Positions 49,465 through 59,888 of a DNA stretch of 64,000 bases are shown in pieces (position 1 is the first letter of the stretch; each line of letters opens with the position of its first letter). The stretch is taken from NCBI RefSeq assembly GCF_900129765.1, contig NZ_FQWU01000001.1, positions 372,001 through 436,000 of the forward strand, in the 5' to 3' direction. A program made the position numbers and the translations under genes. The notes beneath the pieces are model-generated. The model worked only from the letters and a program-made list of their open reading frames with translations. It was not told the DNA's origin and ran no database searches. The stretch comes from Massilia sp. CF038. GTDB taxonomy: Bacteria; Pseudomonadota; Gammaproteobacteria; Burkholderiales; Burkholderiaceae_D.

Positions 49465-51321
49465 ATGAACGACCACACCGATCCGGAGAAGTTTGCCCGC
49501 ACGGCGTTTGCCGACGGCCCGCGCCTGCTGGCCGACATCGGGGCCACGCACGCGCGATTTGCATTGCAGACCGCGCCGGGTGTATTCCGCTCGGTGCGGG
49601 TGCTGCGCTGCGACGACTTTGAAGGCATCGTGCCGCTGTTGCGGTTTTACCTGTCCGATCACGACGACGCCACGCTGCACCATGCAGCGCTGGCCGTGGC
49701 CAATCCGGTCAATGGCGACCAGGTTCGCATGACCAATCGCGACTGGCAGTTCTCTACCGACGCGGTGCGCCGTGAGCTGGGTTTGCAGACGCTCCTGATC
49801 GTCAATGACTTTACCGCGCTGGCCATGGCCATTCCCGGCCTGCGCCCTGAAGACCTGATGAAGGTGGGCGGCGGCGCGCCGGCCGGCAATGCTGTAGTGG
49901 GTGTGCTTGGACCGGGCACCGGCCTGGGGGTGTCGGGCGTGATTCCAACGGCCGATGGCTTTGTCACGCTGGGGTCCGAGGGCGGCCACGTCAATTTTGC
50001 GCCCGCCGACGAACGCGAATTCGCGATCTTGCAGTTTGCCTGGCAGGAGTGGCCGCACGTGTCGAACGAGCGCCTGATCTCCGGCCCGGGCATGGAAATC
50101 ATTTATCGCGCGCTGGCGCACCGCAACGGCGTCAAGGCGCCGCCGCGCAGCTCGCCCGACATCATCAGCGGCGCGCTCGACGAGCGCGATGCGCTGTGCC
50201 TGGAAGTGCTGGACTGCTTCTGCGGCATGCTGGGCGGGGCAGCGGCCAACCTGGCAGTGACGCTGGGCTCTTTTGGCGGTGTGTTCATCGGCGGCGGCAT
50301 CGTGCCGCGCATGGGGGAGTGGTTTGCGCAGTCGCAGTTCCGCGCCCGCTTCGAGGCCAAGGGACGCTTTTCCAGCTACCTGGCTGACATTCCCACCTAC
50401 GTCATCACAACGCCCAATCCGGCCTTCCACGGTGTGGCAACCATCTTGTCGGAGCACCTGCGCGGGCGCAGTGGCGCCAACACCCTGATGGAGCGCATCG
50501 GCCATTTGCAGCACGAACTGACCCCAGCCGAACAGCGCGTAGCCACGCTGGTGCTCGAGCACCCACGCCTGGTGCTCAACGAACCGATTGCTGGCATAGC
50601 GCGCCTGGCGGAAGTAAGCCAGCCAACCGTGATCCGATTTTGCCGGTCGCTGGGTTTTTTGGGTCTGGCCGATTTCAAACTCAAGTTTGCCAGCAGTCTG
50701 ACCGGCGCCATTCCCGTGCGCCACAGCCAGGTACGCACCGGCGACAGCACGCACGACGTGTCGGCCAAGGTGATCGACAATACCGTCTCGGCCATTCTCA
50801 AATTCCGCGACCAGCTCGATGTGCGTTCGATTGACCGCGCCATCGAATTGCTCACGCGGGCCAAACGGGTCGAGTTTTACGCGCTTGGCAATTCGCGTGT
50901 GGTGGCGCTCGACGGGCAGCACAAGTTCTTCCGCTTCCGCATTCCCACCGCCTCCTATGGCGACTCGCATTTGTTCACGCTGGCGGCGGAGTTGCTGCAG
51001 CCAGGCGATGTGGTGGTGGCCATTTCCAATTCGGGCCGTTTGCCGGAGCTGCTGACAGCGGTCGAAGCGGCGCGCGCTGCGGGCGCCGATGTCATTGCCA
51101 TCACCAGCAGCGGTTCACCGTTGGCCAAGAAGGCCAGCGTGTGCCTGGCGGTCGACCATGCGGAAGACAGCACGACGTTCCTGTCGATGATTTCGCGCGT
51201 GCTGCAGCTGCTGCTGATTGATATTTTGTCGGTCGGGATTTCACTGGACGGACGTGGCGAGCGCGATGATGCGGCAGGCACCGATCAGCATCACATGCTG
51301 ATCTCGCACCTGGGCAGCTAG
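49465..51321 (+). CDS. bifunctional glucokinase / RpiR-type (HexR-like) regulator, copy 2
   Basis: The 618-residue protein is a close paralogue of the fusion at 41380, collinear over nearly the whole length: glucokinase (about 15-335), RpiR helix-turn-helix (about 350-425) and SIS domain (about 470-600). Differences concentrate at the termini and in the linker before the SIS domain. Catalytic and phosphate-loop residues (VNDF, GPGTGLGV, SEGGH) are retained. It lies 2 bp after the alpha-glucosidase gene, so glucose release, phosphorylation and sensing are produced from one message. The operator candidate at that promoter implies autoregulation. The ATG at 49465 is chosen because the longer open frame upstream overlaps the alpha-glucosidase. 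Confidence 0.88.
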   Translation: MNDHTDPEKFARTAFADGPRLLADIGATHARFALQTAPGVFRSVRVLRCDDFEGIVPLLRFYLSDHDDATLHHAALAVANPVNGDQVRMTNRDWQFSTDAVRRELGLQTLLIVNDFTALAMAIPGLRPEDLMKVGGGAPAGNAVVGVLGPGTGLGVSGVIPTADGFVTLGSEGGHVNFAPADEREFAILQFAWQEWPHVSNERLISGPGMEIIYRALAHRNGVKAPPRSSPDIISGALDERDALCLEVLDCFCGMLGGAAANLAVTLGSFGGVFIGGGIVPRMGEWFAQSQFRARFEAKGRFSSYLADIPTYVITTPNPAFHGVATILSEHLRGRSGANTLMERIGHLQHELTPAEQRVATLVLEHPRLVLNEPIAGIARLAEVSQPTVIRFCRSLGFLGLADFKLKFASSLTGAIPVRHSQVRTGDSTHDVSAKVIDNTVSAILKFRDQLDVRSIDRAIELLTRAKRVEFYALGNSRVVALDGQHKFFRFRIPTASYGDSHLFTLAAELLQPGDVVVAISNSGRLPELLTAVEAARAAGADVIAITSSGSPLAKKASVCLAVDHAEDSTTFLSMISRVLQLLLIDILSVGISLDGRGERDDAAGTDQHHMLISHLGS

Positions 51322-51325
51322 ACGC

Positions 51326-51802
51326 TTACGGCCACAGGGCGCTGGTGCGCGCCATCGGATTGCGCTCTTTGCGCCATTGTTCCAGCGGCATCGGCAGGCC
51401 CGATTCGTCATCTTCAATGAGAATGTCGGGATTGTCCTGGCCCACCAGGAAGCTTTCCCAGCGATGTGCCGCATCCGGCGTATTTTCCACGTAGCTCAAT
51501 TGCCAGTAGCGCTTGCCGCCGATGGTCTTCGGGGTCGGACCGTACTCGATGATGGCGCCATGGCTGGCACCGCCCGAGGACTTTTCCAAATGCGCGGACC
51601 AAGCTTTCAGTTCCGGCAGCGTCATCAGGGCAGCGACCGCATCCGACTTGGAACGAGGCCCGCTGAACGGCACTTGCTGGACCACGATCGGGGTCGGCTT
51701 TTCGACCACCGGCGCGGGTGCGGCATGGTGGCGGTCATACCAGAGCGCAATGCCGGAAACGGCCACAAACACGGTGACGATAATGGTGTTCTTGTATTGC
51801 AT
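51326..51802 (-). CDS. small single-pass membrane protein of unknown function
   Basis: The 158-residue product has an N-terminal membrane helix (IIVTVFVAVSGIALWY, about residues 6-22), a Pro-rich stretch and a soluble domain of about 110 residues, probably periplasmic (SHGAIIEYGPTPKTIGGKRYWQLSYVE). I do not recognise the family. The start at 51802 places the helix at the N-terminus; an ATG at 51862 in frame would add 20 residues and cannot be excluded. It is convergent with the second fusion gene (4-bp gap) and lies downstream of groL, separated by a terminator. Confidence 0.6.
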   Translation of the reverse strand: MQYKNTIIVTVFVAVSGIALWYDRHHAAPAPVVEKPTPIVVQQVPFSGPRSKSDAVAALMTLPELKAWSAHLEKSSGGASHGAIIEYGPTPKTIGGKRYWQLSYVENTPDAAHRWESFLVGQDNPDILIEDDESGLPMPLEQWRKERNPMARTSALWP

Positions 51803-51888
51803 CGAGCTGGTCTGGAGGGATGAAGATGCGGCAATACTAAAGCAAACGATGAGCATCGGCAACCGCGCACGCGGCGCTGCCGCAGCAT

Positions 51889-51922
51889 AAAAAAAGCCCG
51901 CAGGGCGCGAACCCTGCAGGCT
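51889..51922 (-). terminator. rho-independent terminator of groESL
   Basis: On the minus strand an 11-bp stem (AGCCTGCAGGG paired with CCCTGCGGGCT, one mismatch) with a six-base loop is followed by TTTTTTT, 24 bp after the groL stop. Confidence 0.9.
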
Positions 51923-51945
51923 TTGTGCGTTCAGGTGAACAGCAA

Positions 51946-53622
<1,677 letters not shown>

Positions 53623-53913
53623 TTACTTGACCAGGACGGCCATGATGTCTTCTTCGCGCATCACCAGCAGTTCGTCGCCGTCAACTTTGACGGTTTGGCC
53701 GGAGTATTTGCCGAACAGGACGCGGTCGCCGACTTTCACTTCCAGCGGGCGCACTTTGCCGTCATCCTGGACTTTACCGTTGCCAACAGCGAGGATTTCG
53801 CCTTGATCTGGTTTCTCGGCGGCTGCGTCAGGGATGATCAGGCCGGATGCAGTTTTGGTTTCCTGGTCGAGACGCTTGACGATAACGCGATCGTGCAATG
53901 GGCGAAGGTTCAT
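53623..53913 (-). CDS. groS: co-chaperonin GroES (10 kDa)
   Basis: The 96-residue protein starts [14 protein letters not shown] and has the mobile loop [16 protein letters not shown] (about residues 17-32) that docks on GroEL, then the beta-barrel with GKYSG and [11 protein letters not shown]. It caps GroEL rings. The ATG at 53913 has AAAGGAG upstream at good spacing; a 7-codon longer frame exists but would include the ribosome site. It is first in the groESL operon. Confidence 0.96.
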   Translation of the reverse strand: MNLRPLHDRVIVKRLDQETKTASGLIIPDAAAEKPDQGEILAVGNGKVQDDGKVRPLEVKVGDRVLFGKYSGQTVKVDGDELLVMREEDIMAVLVK

Positions 53914-53990
53914 GCAAAACTCCTTTAAATTCAATGGTTTGACTTGCTATTCAAGGCCGCGGCAGGGTCTGCAGCAGCTGAAATTCGTTG

Positions 53991-54017
53991 TTAGCACTCT
54001 CTGCTAACGAGTGCTAA
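53991..54017 (-). promoter_or_regulatory. CIRCE element (HrcA operator) of groESL
   Basis: TTAGCACTC, a 9-bp spacer and GAGTGCTAA form the exact CIRCE inverted repeat. It lies just downstream of the -10 element of the groESL promoter, where HrcA binds and represses until heat shock. Confidence 0.96.
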
Positions 54018-54045
54018 TTATAGGGACGGTAGGGGCTGTTTTCAA
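54017..54045 (-). promoter_or_regulatory. sigma-70 promoter of groESL
   Basis: On the minus strand TTGAAA (54045-54040), a 17-bp spacer and a perfect TATAAT (54022-54017) precede CIRCE, sharing one base with it. No heat-shock sigma-32 pattern was evident, so HrcA control seems dominant. The remaining sequence up to 54187 shows nothing else I can name. Confidence 0.85.
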
Positions 54046-54187
54046 GGCGTCATCTGTTTTATTTCATTTAGAAGCTTGATATGGAACAAACTTGCAGGCC
54101 GCCAGAGAATGATGCGTCGCATCAAATACCGGCGCTAAGCGCCTGAATCGGTTGACTAAAAAACGTTCACAGCCCTATAGTATTGGG

Positions 54188-54421
54188 ATGATTTCTGAAT
54201 TCCACGACCTGTCCGACAAAATTGACCGGCTTGCCGAGTTGACCCAGTCCCTCCGCCGCGAGAACGCGACCCTGCGCCAGTCGAATGCCTTGCTGGCGGC
54301 CGAAAATCTGGCGTTCATGGAACGCCTGACCGAGGCCCAGCACCGGGTCGAGGCGCTGCTGGCGCAAATGCCGCAAGCGCCGGGCGAGGACGCCGAACCA
54401 CATGACGAGGCCGCACAATGA
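54188..54421 (+). CDS. small coiled-coil protein (ZapB-like, TIGR02449 type)
   Basis: This 77-residue protein is a continuous coiled coil (FHDLSDKIDRLAELTQSLRR, with heptads through about residue 60) and an acidic tail. It is the TIGR02449-type partner commonly found just before zapA, thought to act in division-ring assembly like ZapB. The ATG at 54188 gives the family-typical start; a TTG 12 codons upstream is less likely. Its stop overlaps the zapA start by 4 bp (ATGA). Confidence 0.8.
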   Translation: MISEFHDLSDKIDRLAELTQSLRRENATLRQSNALLAAENLAFMERLTEAQHRVEALLAQMPQAPGEDAEPHDEAAQ

Positions 54422-54729
54422 TCCATCTCGATGTCACCATCATGGGCAATTCGTATCGCCTCGCCTGCAAGGAAGGTGAACAGAAAACCTTGCAGGAAGC
54501 CGTGAGCTACCTTGATGGCAAAATGACGGCGCTGCGCGACTCCGGCAAGGTCAAGGGCAATGACCGCATTGCCGTCATGGCAGCGCTGAGCATGGCCGCG
54601 GAATTTTTGTCCGTGAAGGCGCCGCAAGGTCCGCTGTCCGATTTGTCGATCCTGGAAGTCAAGCAAAAATTGGGTGCAATGCATACGGTTTTGGACAGCG
54701 CCCTCACGCCACAGGAAAATCTGTTCTGA
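54418..54729 (+). CDS. zapA: cell division protein ZapA
   Basis: The 103-residue protein has the ZapA pattern: IHLDVTIMGNSYRLACKEGE at the N-terminus, AVSYLDGKM, then a long helix (about 45-95) used for dimer/tetramer formation. ZapA binds FtsZ and bundles its filaments at midcell. It overlaps the coiled-coil gene by 4 bp and is followed by the 6S RNA gene, a conserved arrangement in proteobacteria. Confidence 0.92.
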   Translation: MIHLDVTIMGNSYRLACKEGEQKTLQEAVSYLDGKMTALRDSGKVKGNDRIAVMAALSMAAEFLSVKAPQGPLSDLSILEVKQKLGAMHTVLDSALTPQENLF

Positions 54730-54743
54730 TCGGTCAAATTCGT

Positions 54744-54771
54744 TTGACTAATCGACATATGAGAGTAAACT
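54744..54771 (+). promoter_or_regulatory. promoter of the 6S RNA gene
   Basis: TTGACT (54744-54749), a 16-bp spacer and TAAACT (54766-54771) lie at the right distance before the predicted 5' end of 6S RNA (about 54778). Confidence 0.6.
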
Positions 54772-54777
54772 CCGTTC

Positions 54778-54961
54778 CACCCTGCGGTGTTCGCGATTGC
54801 CATATATTCCTTGAACCATTTATGTGCACAGGTTGCGGAATTTTGTTTGATGGGAGTGAGCGTCACTCGTTTGACGAACCCGAAATTGAACTAACTGTGA
54901 CCGCCTTGAACCATTAGGTTCAGGATGCCGGCGAAGACGGCACATGCGGGGCTTCGATTCC
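54778..54961 (+). ncRNA. ssrS: 6S RNA
   Basis: The region has the 6S landmarks: a 5' CCCTGCGGTGTTCGC segment that pairs with a 3' GCACATGCGGGGC segment. Near the 3' side, CCTTGAACC and GGTTCAGG form the conserved hairpin seen in E. coli 6S RNA (CCTTGAACCAAGGGTTCAAGG there), and the 3' end is GATTCC. The length of about 184 nt and the position immediately after zapA agree. 6S RNA binds sigma-70 RNA polymerase and lowers housekeeping transcription in stationary phase. Exact ends are estimated to a few bases. Confidence 0.88.
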
Positions 54962-55004
54962 AAAAAAAAACGGTTGCGCACCTTGGTCGCAGCCGTTTTT
55001 TTTA
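54962..55004 (+). terminator. terminator after 6S RNA
   Basis: A stem CGGTTGCG/CGCAGCCG (one G-U) is preceded by nine A and followed by eight T, so it could stop transcription from either side. It begins right after the 6S RNA. Confidence 0.85.
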
Positions 55005-55028
55005 TGTTAACGTATTTATGGACAGCAC

Positions 55029-55490
<462 letters not shown>

Positions 55491-55581
55491 AGCGCCTGCT
55501 GCAACGCGGCATAAACTGTCACTGACAGTTAACACAATTGCTGCTAGGATCAGTTCATCGATACAGCGCAAGGACCGCCCC

Positions 55582-57153
55582 ATGAACCAGCTTTCGATCG
55601 GCACCCGTCTGTCCCTGGTATTTGCCTTGTTGCTGGTTCTGCTGCTAGCGCTGACTGGCACCGGCGTGTGGCGCATGAACAGCGCCAGCGAGATGACGGA
55701 CGAGCTGATGAAGTCGAAGCTGGAAAACGAGCGCATGGTCGATGAGTGGGTCAAAGTCATCGAAGTCAATGCCGCCCGCACCACCACTGCCTGGCAGGCA
55801 AGTGACCCTGCAGCGCAGAAGGCGGTCGAAGCGCAGATGAAAAAGTCTTCGGCGCGCGCCACCGAAATCCAGGAGAAGCTGGCCGTTGTCATCACCGATC
55901 CCGCAGCCAAAACGGCACTTGACGGCGTGCTGACCACGCGCAAGGCCTACACGGAAGCGCGCGCACGCGTGTTCAAGGAAAAGGCGGCTGGCAACCTGGA
56001 TGTGGCCAAGGACGTGTTCGACAACGACATGGCCGCCAAACGCGAAACTTATCTGGCCAGCGTCGATAACCTGGCCAAGGTGCAGCGTGGCTTGCTGGAC
56101 GCCACCGGTGTCGAGATCAAAAACAATTACCAGGGCGGGCGCACGATCATGATCGCGCTATGCCTGTTTGCAGTGGCGCTGGGCGCCATCTGCGCGCTGG
56201 TGATCACGCGCAGCATTACCTTGCCGATTGCGGAAGCGGTGCGGGTGGCCACCGCCGTATCGGCCGGCGACCTGCGCAGCGACATCGTGGTGGAAGGCAA
56301 CGATGAAACCGGCCAGCTGATGGGCGCACTCAAGACCATGAATAGCAACCTGGTGACCCTGGTCAGCCAGTTGCGCAGCGGTACCGACACCATCAACAAC
56401 GCCTCCGGCGAAATCGCCACCGGCAATATGGACTTGTCGACCCGCACCGAAGCGCAGGCCAGTTCGCTGGAAGAGACCGCCGCGTCGATGGAGCAGCTCA
56501 CCGCCACCGTCAAGAACAATGCCGCGCATGCGCGCCAGGCCAACGAACTGGCCATCAGCGCGTCGGACGTGGCGCGTCAGGGCGGCGAAGCAGTGGCCGA
56601 TGTGGTGACCACCATGGGCGCGATCAACGAATCGTCCCGCAAGATTGTCGACATCATCAGCGTGATTGATGGCATTGCCTTCCAGACCAACATTCTGGCG
56701 CTGAACGCGGCAGTGGAAGCAGCGCGTGCGGGCGAGCAAGGGCGCGGCTTTGCGGTGGTAGCCAGCGAAGTGCGCAACCTGGCGCAGCGCTCGGCGGCCG
56801 CCGCGCGCGAAATCAAGGAGTTGATCGGCAATTCGGTCGACAAGGTCGACGCCGGTTCAAGGCTGGTCGAACGGGCCGGCGCCACCATGGAAAATGTGGT
56901 CGCCAGTATTGGCAAGGTCAGCGCGATCGTGGGCGACATCAGCAGTGCCAGCGATGAGCAGCAGCAGGGTATCGAGCAGGTCAACGTGGCCATCACGCAG
57001 ATGGATGGCATTACCCAGGAAAACGCGGCGCTGGTGGAAGAGGCTGCCGCCGCTGCCGCGGCCATGCAGGAGCAGGCGGCGCAGCTGTCGCAGCTGGTTG
57101 GCACCTTCAAACTGAAAGAAGGGCGCGAGCTGGCCTTGCTGGCCCATGCCTGA
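55582..57153 (+). CDS. methyl-accepting chemotaxis protein
   Basis: The 523-residue receptor has membrane helix 1 at about residues 9-30, a four-helix-bundle type periplasmic sensor (about 32-185), helix 2 at about 190-212, HAMP, and a signalling domain with the conserved hairpin tip. Over the tip it is almost identical to the chemoreceptor at 19131. Unlike that protein it ends without an aromatic CheR-tether motif. The ligand is unknown. It is monocistronic, 91 bp after the EVE gene. Confidence 0.9.
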   Translation: MNQLSIGTRLSLVFALLLVLLLALTGTGVWRMNSASEMTDELMKSKLENERMVDEWVKVIEVNAARTTTAWQASDPAAQKAVEAQMKKSSARATEIQEKLAVVITDPAAKTALDGVLTTRKAYTEARARVFKEKAAGNLDVAKDVFDNDMAAKRETYLASVDNLAKVQRGLLDATGVEIKNNYQGGRTIMIALCLFAVALGAICALVITRSITLPIAEAVRVATAVSAGDLRSDIVVEGNDETGQLMGALKTMNSNLVTLVSQLRSGTDTINNASGEIATGNMDLSTRTEAQASSLEETAASMEQLTATVKNNAAHARQANELAISASDVARQGGEAVADVVTTMGAINESSRKIVDIISVIDGIAFQTNILALNAAVEAARAGEQGRGFAVVASEVRNLAQRSAAAAREIKELIGNSVDKVDAGSRLVERAGATMENVVASIGKVSAIVGDISSASDEQQQGIEQVNVAITQMDGITQENAALVEEAAAAAAAMQEQAAQLSQLVGTFKLKEGRELALLAHA

Positions 57154-57232
57154 GCGCCAAAAAATCGGGTCCGCGTCATCCATGTAAAATGCTTTCACCC
57201 GGGTTTTGCCCGATTTGCATGGATGCGTCGCG

Positions 57233-58057
57233 ATGGATTGGAGCCTGGTACTGATATTGCTGGTCATGGGGATAGGCGGCGGTTTTGCTGCCGGCCTGCT
57301 GGGCGTGGGCGGCGGCATGGTGCTGGTGCCCTTTGTGACCATGATCTTCAGCGCGCGCGGCTTCCCTCCCGAGCTGGTGGTGCACATGGCCATTGCCACC
57401 TCGCTTGGCACCATCCTGTTTACTTCGCTGTCTTCCATGCGCGCCCATCATGCGCACGGGGCCGTGCGCTGGCCGGTGGTGCTGCAGCTGGCGCCTGGCA
57501 TCGTGCTGGGCTCGTGGATCGGCCCCTGGATCGCCAAGCAACTCGATACCGCGCTGCTGGCGCTGGTGTTTGGTGTGTTTGTCGCCTTTTCTGCCACGCA
57601 GATGATCCTGAACCGCAAGCCGGCCGCAGCGCGTGAACTGCCGCCCGCGCCAGGCATGTTTGCCGCTGGCGCCGGCATTGGCGTGGTGTCGGGTCTGGTG
57701 GGGGCAGGCGGCGGTTTCCTGTCGGTGCCGTTCATGACCTGGTGTAACGTCAAGATGCACAATGCGGTGGCCACCAGCGCGGCGCTGGGCTTTCCCATTG
57801 CGCTCTCGGGGACGCTGTCGAATATCTATTTCGGCTGGAACGCGCCCGGTTTGCCGGCCTGGTCCTTCGGCTACATTTATGCGCCCGCCCTGCTGGTGAT
57901 TGCGGCAGCCAGCGTGACCATGGCGCCGTACGGTGCGCGCATGGCGCACCGCATGCCCGTTGCCAAGCTCAAGCGGATCTTTGCCATGATCCTGTATTGC
58001 CTGGCCGCCTACATGCTGTATAAGGCGGCGGCCACGGCAGGCTGGCTGTCTGCTTAA
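57233..58057 (+). CDS. TSUP-family membrane exporter (TauE/SafE type)
   Basis: The 274-residue protein has about eight membrane helices in two homologous halves, each with the TSUP glycine-rich motif: [19 protein letters not shown] near residue 15-33 and [17 protein letters not shown] near residue 150. Members move sulfite, sulfoacetate or other small organic anions. The ATG at 57233 begins right at helix 1; a longer frame from 57206 is possible but adds no motif. Its stop overlaps that of the convergent lgt gene by 4 bp. Confidence 0.85.
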   Translation: MDWSLVLILLVMGIGGGFAAGLLGVGGGMVLVPFVTMIFSARGFPPELVVHMAIATSLGTILFTSLSSMRAHHAHGAVRWPVVLQLAPGIVLGSWIGPWIAKQLDTALLALVFGVFVAFSATQMILNRKPAAARELPPAPGMFAAGAGIGVVSGLVGAGGGFLSVPFMTWCNVKMHNAVATSAALGFPIALSGTLSNIYFGWNAPGLPAWSFGYIYAPALLVIAAASVTMAPYGARMAHRMPVAKLKRIFAMILYCLAAYMLYKAAATAGWLSA

Positions 58058-58860
58058 ACCGCCGCGGCGCGCGGATTGTTTTTGTAGGCCCAGGCCAGGA
58101 TGATCAGTGCGCCGACAATCATCGGCAGTGACAGTACTTGACCCGAGGTGATGGGCAGGCCAGCGACCGTGGTCTGCCAGTCCGGCACGCGGAAGTACTC
58201 GGTGAAGAAGCGGGCGCAGCCGTACAGGAAGGTAAACATGGCGCCGACCGCCAGGCGCGGGCGCGATTTGCGCGAGTACATCCACAACAGCACGAAGACC
58301 AGTAAACCATCGACAATCATCTGGTATAGCGGGGACGGGTGGCGCGGTCCTTCCACGCCTGGCCATCTCATGGCCCAGGGCAGGCTCGCGTCCGCCAGAC
58401 GCCCCGGCAGTTCGGCATTGATGAAGTTGCCCAGGCGGCCAGCGGCATAGCCGAGCGGCACCAGCGGCGCGATGAAGTCGTACACGTCGGCCAGATTGCG
58501 TTTGGCCTTGCGGGCCCACAGTGCCATGGCAATCACCACGCCCAGGAAGCCGCCGTGGAAGGACATGCCGCCCTGCCAGATTTTGAAAATGTCGATCGGG
58601 TGTGCCAGGAAATGGGCCGGCTGGTAAAACAGCACTTCGCCCAGGCGCCCGCCAATCACCACGCCCAGCATGCCGTAGAACAGCATGTCATCCAGGTCTT
58701 CATTTTTCCAGTTCAGCGCGGCGATATGCGGCTGCTTGATGCGAACCCGGCCCAGCAGCAGAAACATGGCGAAGGCGAGCACATACATCAAGCCGTACCA
58801 GTGAATGGAAATGGGGCCGAGGTGCAGGGCAACCGGGTCCGGCATCGGGTGAATCAGCAT
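58054..58860 (-). CDS. lgt: prolipoprotein diacylglyceryl transferase
   Basis: The 268-residue inner-membrane enzyme has about seven helices and the Lgt signature [14 protein letters not shown] (about residues 142-155), with [12 protein letters not shown] (about 72-83) upstream of it. It transfers diacylglycerol from phosphatidylglycerol to the lipobox cysteine of prolipoproteins, the first step of lipoprotein maturation. It would act on the two lipoproteins called in this window. The ATG at 58860 gives a normal N-terminus; Met5 is an alternative. Confidence 0.95.
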   Translation of the reverse strand: MLIHPMPDPVALHLGPISIHWYGLMYVLAFAMFLLLGRVRIKQPHIAALNWKNEDLDDMLFYGMLGVVIGGRLGEVLFYQPAHFLAHPIDIFKIWQGGMSFHGGFLGVVIAMALWARKAKRNLADVYDFIAPLVPLGYAAGRLGNFINAELPGRLADASLPWAMRWPGVEGPRHPSPLYQMIVDGLLVFVLLWMYSRKSRPRLAVGAMFTFLYGCARFFTEYFRVPDWQTTVAGLPITSGQVLSLPMIVGALIILAWAYKNNPRAAAV

Positions 58861-59012
58861 GGCGTGTTTTTCCTTAGTTCAGTCGACGAGGCGCAGACGT
58901 GGCGGCGCAATGCCCGGTATTTTACGCCGGGATGCTGGCTAAGGGTGTGAACGGGAGAAACGCGGCAAGGACAGGCCATCTCCAAGGCGCGCGGTGGCGC
59001 CTTGCGCGGGAC

Positions 59013-59246
59013 TTATTTGCGCCGGTTTTGCTGGTCGAACGTGGCTTTACGGCGCGCTTCGCGGCGCTCGCGGTCTTCGTCGTGCGCTTTCTTCTTGTCG
59101 AGGCCGAAAATTTTTTCGATGTACTCGAACCAGATGAAGGCCACGATCATCAGGCCGCCGCACCACCACCAGGACATTTCTGCAAATTTCCAGACTTCGA
59201 AATATTTGAGAAGGCCAAGGGCCAGGATTAATAGAATGATAGGCAT
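59013..59246 (-). CDS. small Trp-rich membrane protein (TIGR04438 type)
   Basis: The 77-residue protein has two short membrane helices (about 2-15 and 24-44) with a Trp cluster in between (MSWWWCGG), then a strongly charged, Arg/Lys-rich cytosolic tail of 30 residues. It matches the small Trp-rich protein family found almost only in Burkholderiales and relatives. Function is unknown. It starts at the ATG at 59246 and is transcribed alone, away from the cytochrome gene. Confidence 0.8.
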   Translation of the reverse strand: MPIILLILALGLLKYFEVWKFAEMSWWWCGGLMIVAFIWFEYIEKIFGLDKKKAHDEDRERREARRKATFDQQNRRK

Positions 59247-59426
59247 GAGAACTCCGGGTGAACTCGCATCTTACAAAGATTCCGGTTGCTTGTGGGTATT
59301 TATCTCATGCCCCGTGGCATCCCAGCGTCAACCGGGCGGGCTCTCTGGCCGTTATGGTCTGACTGCCGCCGCTGCATTTTGCGGAAACACGGTAAAATAG
59401 TTGCAGTCTTCCCTCTGGAGAAATAC

Positions 59427-59735
59427 ATGAAACGTTCGTTGATGTTGTGTGTGGTGTTGTCGGCGCTGGCATCGTCGAGCGCAATGGCCAGTGCCGATCT
59501 GGCAAAAGCAAAAAATTGCATGGCTTGCCACGCTGTCGCGACCAAGCTCGTTGGTCCTGCGTACAAGGACGTCGCGGCCAAGTATGCCGGTCAAAAAGAT
59601 GCAGAGAACAAATTGGTCGCCAAAGTCATGAAGGGCGGCTCCGGTGCCTGGGGTGCGGTTCCCATGCCAGCCAATCCGCAGGTGAGCGAGGCCGAAGCCC
59701 GCACCCTGGTCAAATGGGTACTGGCACAGAAATAA
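59427..59735 (+). CDS. small periplasmic c-type cytochrome
   Basis: The 103-residue protein has a signal peptide (cleavage near SAMA, about residue 22), one haem-binding CMACH motif (about residues 31-35) and the distal methionine in VPMPANPQVSEAEA (about residue 78), typical of cytochrome c551/c8. It carries electrons in the periplasm. CTGGAG precedes the ATG at 59427, and the signal peptide decides this start against the longer open frame. A strong terminator follows. Confidence 0.9.
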   Translation: MKRSLMLCVVLSALASSSAMASADLAKAKNCMACHAVATKLVGPAYKDVAAKYAGQKDAENKLVAKVMKGGSGAWGAVPMPANPQVSEAEARTLVKWVLAQK

Positions 59736-59750
59736 TTCTGGCTAGTCAAT

Positions 59751-59784
59751 AAAAAACGCGCTGACATGTCAGCGCGTTTTTTTT
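59751..59784 (+). terminator. bidirectional terminator after the cytochrome gene
   Basis: A perfect 24-bp palindrome (AACGCGCTGACA and its complement) is flanked by an A run and eight T, so it can stop transcription from both sides. Confidence 0.93.
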
Positions 59785-59799
59785 CGAGCACAGCAAACA

Positions 59800-59883
59800 C
59801 ATCGCCCTTGCGGAGGTGAGGGCCATAGCACGCTGATCAAGGTCGGAAGAGTGGTATGGGCCCCCGCCTCCGCGAGGGCGATG
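59800..59883. repeat. 84-bp palindromic intergenic element, copy 2
   Basis: It has the same length and arm ends as the element at 41225 (CATCGCCCT at the left, AGGGCGATG at the right). The inverted repeat is imperfect, with several mismatches in the left arm and a diverged loop. It lies between two convergent genes, after the cytochrome terminator. Confidence 0.85.
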
Positions 59884-59888
59884 CGTGC

